Assembly: GCA_032718475.1 (NCBI GenBank)
Contig: JAUCBJ010004876.1
Location: 1 to 42,806, forward strand
Length of the DNA: 42,806 nucleotides
Reading direction: 5' to 3'
Source of the DNA: Nemertoderma westbladi
Lineage: Eukaryota > Xenacoelomorpha > Nemertodermatida > Nemertodermatidae
The notes under the pieces are model-generated. The model had not been told where the DNA came from, made no database searches, and worked only from the letters and a program-made list of their open reading frames with translations. The translations under genes and the position numbers were made by a program. This document shows, in pieces, positions 40,030 through 42,806 of the stretch (position 1 is the first letter of the stretch; each line of letters starts with the position of its first letter).

Positions 40030-42240
40030 TACACGCCCCGAAGGGTGGTACATAGTACATACATAGCACAACCGGACCGGTAAAGTTTAATACAAGATAT
40101 AGCGAGTAAAAATTATTGTAGGTTATGAAGTAACAATATAGTCCAAAATATCTTTTAGTTCATGGTCATCAAAACCTTTTACCTCCATAGTATCGAGGCG
40201 CACATTAATTAATTCCTTGCAGAAATCTACTTTCCATTCATTGGTCTTCATAAGAGGAACATGTAAACTTTTTACACATTTAGATATAAGGTCAGTGATA
40301 TTATATTTATTACACAAATTTCCTATCATCCTAAAATTGGAACCGCTTCGCGACCTACAATCGCAAAGGCACAAATTACTAATATATCTAATCACACGTT
40401 TAGATGAGGATTGTAAACTTTGTGCAAAATTAACAAACCTAGATTGCATCATAATACATGGATGTTCAAAAGGTAGAAGTTGTTCAATAATATATCTATT
40501 CGAGTTGAAAGGCAATTTGAAAATAATGCGAACATTAATATTCCAAGCACTAAGTATTCTCGAACAATCGTCTGAAAATAGATCCCAAAGATTACTGCCA
40601 TAAAGGCTACTTGCATAAATACGTTGTAAATTGCACAAAGTGAAAGGATTCGTAAAATAAAATTCCCGACGCAACGAATTAAGTTTACCAATAAATTGAC
40701 CAACTTTCCTTAATATATCAGATGATGATGAGTTACGGTAATCCAGAAAATGACCTAAATGTACAGCCTCACTTACCCACGGGAGATTGATACCACATAT
40801 AATTATTTTACCATGGGGCTCCCTCCAAATTGCACCTAAACTAAACACTATGCATGCAGTTGGATTTCGATTTGATGGTATCTGTATCGGCACTAAATAT
40901 CAATTTAAATTCTTTAGCGAACTCCTCACATATTTATACCATGCGTTGTACACCACCAAGCGAAGGACACAGAAGGAGAACATCGTCGGCATAAGCAAGA
41001 ACTCCAAGGTAAAATCGACCCAAGTTACAACCAATTCCTGAGTTTCGCAACCTAACGAGCAAAATATCTAACATTATGCAGAATAATAAGGGCGAGACGA
41101 CAGACCCCTGTCTTACACCATTAGAATTACTAAATGGAATTGGAGAAGGATCCATTCCAGCGTACACAACAAGTCTGATTGGAGTAACTCCATAGCAGAA
41201 CGCGAAGAAACAATGGGGAGAACCCTTTCTTGATCAACTCCAGGAAGAGTTTACACCATTCCACCATGTTGAACGCTTTCCTAAGATCGAGTAAACATCC
41301 GTAAACAGGGGTTGATAAACGAGAATAGTAACCTACGACTTCTGAAGCAGCCCACATAGAACCAAACCTATCAGCAATAGTCTGCGGTGTATCACAATCA
41401 TCTATTCTAGAACTTCTTAACCTCTGTAAAGATCTGTAGGTTGTTAGTCAGACATGCTTCTATTAACTTATCCCGCTTAATATTATCAGTAGAGCGTTTG
41501 AAACGCCTCACAGCATACTTGTACTGGGCCCTTGTAGAGCGACGTATATGAAATAACTGCGAGTTTTGTAAAGCATTCGGGCAACCTGCCGCCACCCACA
41601 CACTATACCAAAACATGGCTTCATCTTTATTAAAAGGCCTAACATGGTCGTGCCATCCCGGTAATACTGATCTATTTGCAGCGCCAGAGGGAGAAGGCTC
41701 AGCAACATTACTTAAAAACTGATTAGCACATCTATTTATAGCTTCCAAAAAATCAATGGTATATCTCTCAATATCAATTTTATGAGTGGGGTCAAGACAA
41801 AATATATCTGAACAATTTAGACAGGCACCAGATACGGTGTTGATATTCAAATTGCACAATCTTTCAGATAGATTATCCTTATACAAATTCAGTTGATCCG
41901 CTGTGGCCCGTTTGTAATTTATTTTACTAAAGTTTGCTGGACTGGAATTTGTAGACGGGACTGAGATGTGTGCCGGATTAACCAATAGATAATCTAATAA
42001 TTTAAGTTTCATAAAAACAGGACTGTGACAGGAAATATTTGCACCAGAATGAACCACACCAGCGTCGTACACATTATCAAATAAAGCACCTGAACTGACA
42101 TAATGGTCAATAGTAGACCTACACGATACTGTATCACTAATAAAAGAATAAGTATAATCTACAGGATATAAGTCCCAAAAAAAAGTTAAGAAATAATACA
42201 ACAAACTTATATACAATTATAATATTTAGCAACCGGTATC
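40030..42240 (-). pseudogene. Decayed LINE, endonuclease C-terminus to RT C-terminus
   Basis: Minus-strand pieces in order but in different frames. 42216-41407 ends an endonuclease (YSFISDTVSCRSTIDHYVSS; HSGANISCHSPVFMKLKL) and holds the linker (RAQYKYAVRRFKR). 41357-41130 has the first RT Asp (YGCLLDLRKAFNMVEW). 41167-40934 has NGVRQGSVVSPLLF and LAYADDVLLL with the catalytic pair at 40982-40993. 40893-40123 is the C-terminal domain (GKIIICGINLPWVSEAVHLGH; LRREFYFTNPFTLCNLQRIYASS). The 3' end is probably the GGGGCGTGTATGAAATTATT segment at 40020-40040. At least three frameshifts make it non-functional, but the protein is well preserved. It belongs to an L2/CR1-like branch different from the large LINE. 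Confidence 0.85.
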
Positions 42241-42329
42241 AATATTTCCAATTTCTAACGCAAACCCCCTGCATCCAAATATCAGGATTCAGTGCATCTT
42301 CAAGGTGATGGGCTGGTAGACTTATCCTT

Positions 42330-42806
42330 CAGGTCAGGTCAGGTATTCTAGGTCATTGATCAAGAAAACTTGCCACCTCCATGCAGCATAAAGGAGGTGC
42401 CACCTGTAGCTGCATAGACCCTCTTACTAGGGCAAATCTGGTCCTGTAACTAGGACCCCCTTCGTTCTGGGATAAGGACGCCCTTGGTCCTGGATTAAGG
42501 ACCCATATACTTGGCTGCAGGGGTATATGGCCTGACCAGGCAGATGGTGATCTACCAATGGCTGGTCAGGAGTAGAGTGTTCTCATGTCCACTCTGAGAG
42601 CACTTCACTGCGACCTGCACCTGGCAGCAAGGGTACAGGGCATGACCCAGCAGATGAGCTGCAACAGCCAATGGTGGGTCATGTGCGCCAGAGTAGATAT
42701 GGGTGATGGGCCTCATATCTGACTCCATTGCGACACCCACCCTGTGGAATGGCAAACCAGGGTGTGGTATTTGCCCCGAGAGCTGACTCGGCAAAAAAAG
42801 CACCCC
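42330..42806. repeat. G+C-richer block with a diverged tandem duplication
   Basis: Contains AGGTCAGGTCAGGTATTCTA, repeats of GGTCCTG..AAGGAC (42440-42510), and two diverged copies of a roughly 110-bp segment at about 42512-42615 and 42626-42745. Both copies share GGCNGCANGGGTA, GGC(C/A)TGACC(A/C), GCAGATG, CCAATGG(C/T)(T/G)GGTCA and AGAGTAGA. It could be a LINE 5' end or a satellite, and it is cut by the window edge. Confidence 0.5.

Overview
This is a eukaryotic, intron-bearing, A+T-rich window made mostly of transposable elements at many stages of decay. The mix of elements points to an aquatic, probably marine, invertebrate: tRNA-derived SINEs, several unrelated LINE groups, a Penelope-like fragment, a hAT-type non-autonomous element, fold-back MITEs and a tyrosine-recombinase gene of the animal Crypton/DUF3504 type. 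I cannot name the species. No bacterial operon, rRNA, genuine tRNA gene or CRISPR array is visible.

Layout. (1) 1-8293: two open genes on the + strand lie between long inverted repeats. They encode a 371-aa DUF3504/Crypton-like tyrosine recombinase (1520-2635) and a 903-aa RNase-H-fold, DDE/D-like transposase candidate (3091-5802). The arms (1-383 and 7909-8293, with patchy homology inward to 556 and 7676) suggest one large DNA element; its left end may lie outside the window. (2) 8294-15660: mostly old DNA with a LINE 3'-end hairpin fragment, a Penelope-like GIY-YIG fragment, a tRNA-SINE and a decayed minus-strand LINE. (3) 15669-16472: an 804-bp non-autonomous hAT-type element with a perfect 8-bp target duplication and arrays of a CCGGCA hexamer just inside its ends. 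(4) 17102-18815: an 88-bp satellite array abutting a decayed LINE reverse transcriptase. (5) 19328-19983: a short minus-strand coding stretch split by a tRNA-SINE; removing 296 bp at consensus GT..AG sites restores one frame. (6) 20100-22600: a decayed CR1-like LINE interrupted by two later insertions, one with an 11-bp target duplication. (7) 22847-30235: a fold-back MITE, a first exon of a rhodopsin-like GPCR on the minus strand, and three more LINE fragments, two of them meeting tail to tail.

(8) 30236-37840: a nearly complete minus-strand LINE about 7.6 kb long. Its ORF1 (zinc-knuckle-like cysteines, coiled coil, RRM-like region) ends at a TGA followed by CTA. The same reading frame then stays open for 1572 codons through a 2.9-kb in-frame minisatellite (a 10-aa repeat), the endonuclease and the start of the reverse transcriptase. 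That second open stretch has no ATG, GTG or TTG upstream of the endonuclease core, so stop-codon readthrough is the simplest route by which it could be translated. A second in-frame TGA and a 4-bp duplication probably inactivate this copy. (9) 40030-42240: another decayed minus-strand LINE, followed by a short G+C-richer repeat block at the right edge.

The strongest candidates for something undescribed are the element carrying both a tyrosine recombinase and a DDE-like transposase, the LINE with a coding minisatellite behind a readthrough-type stop, and the SINE that may act as a frame-preserving intron. All are inferences from this sequence alone.
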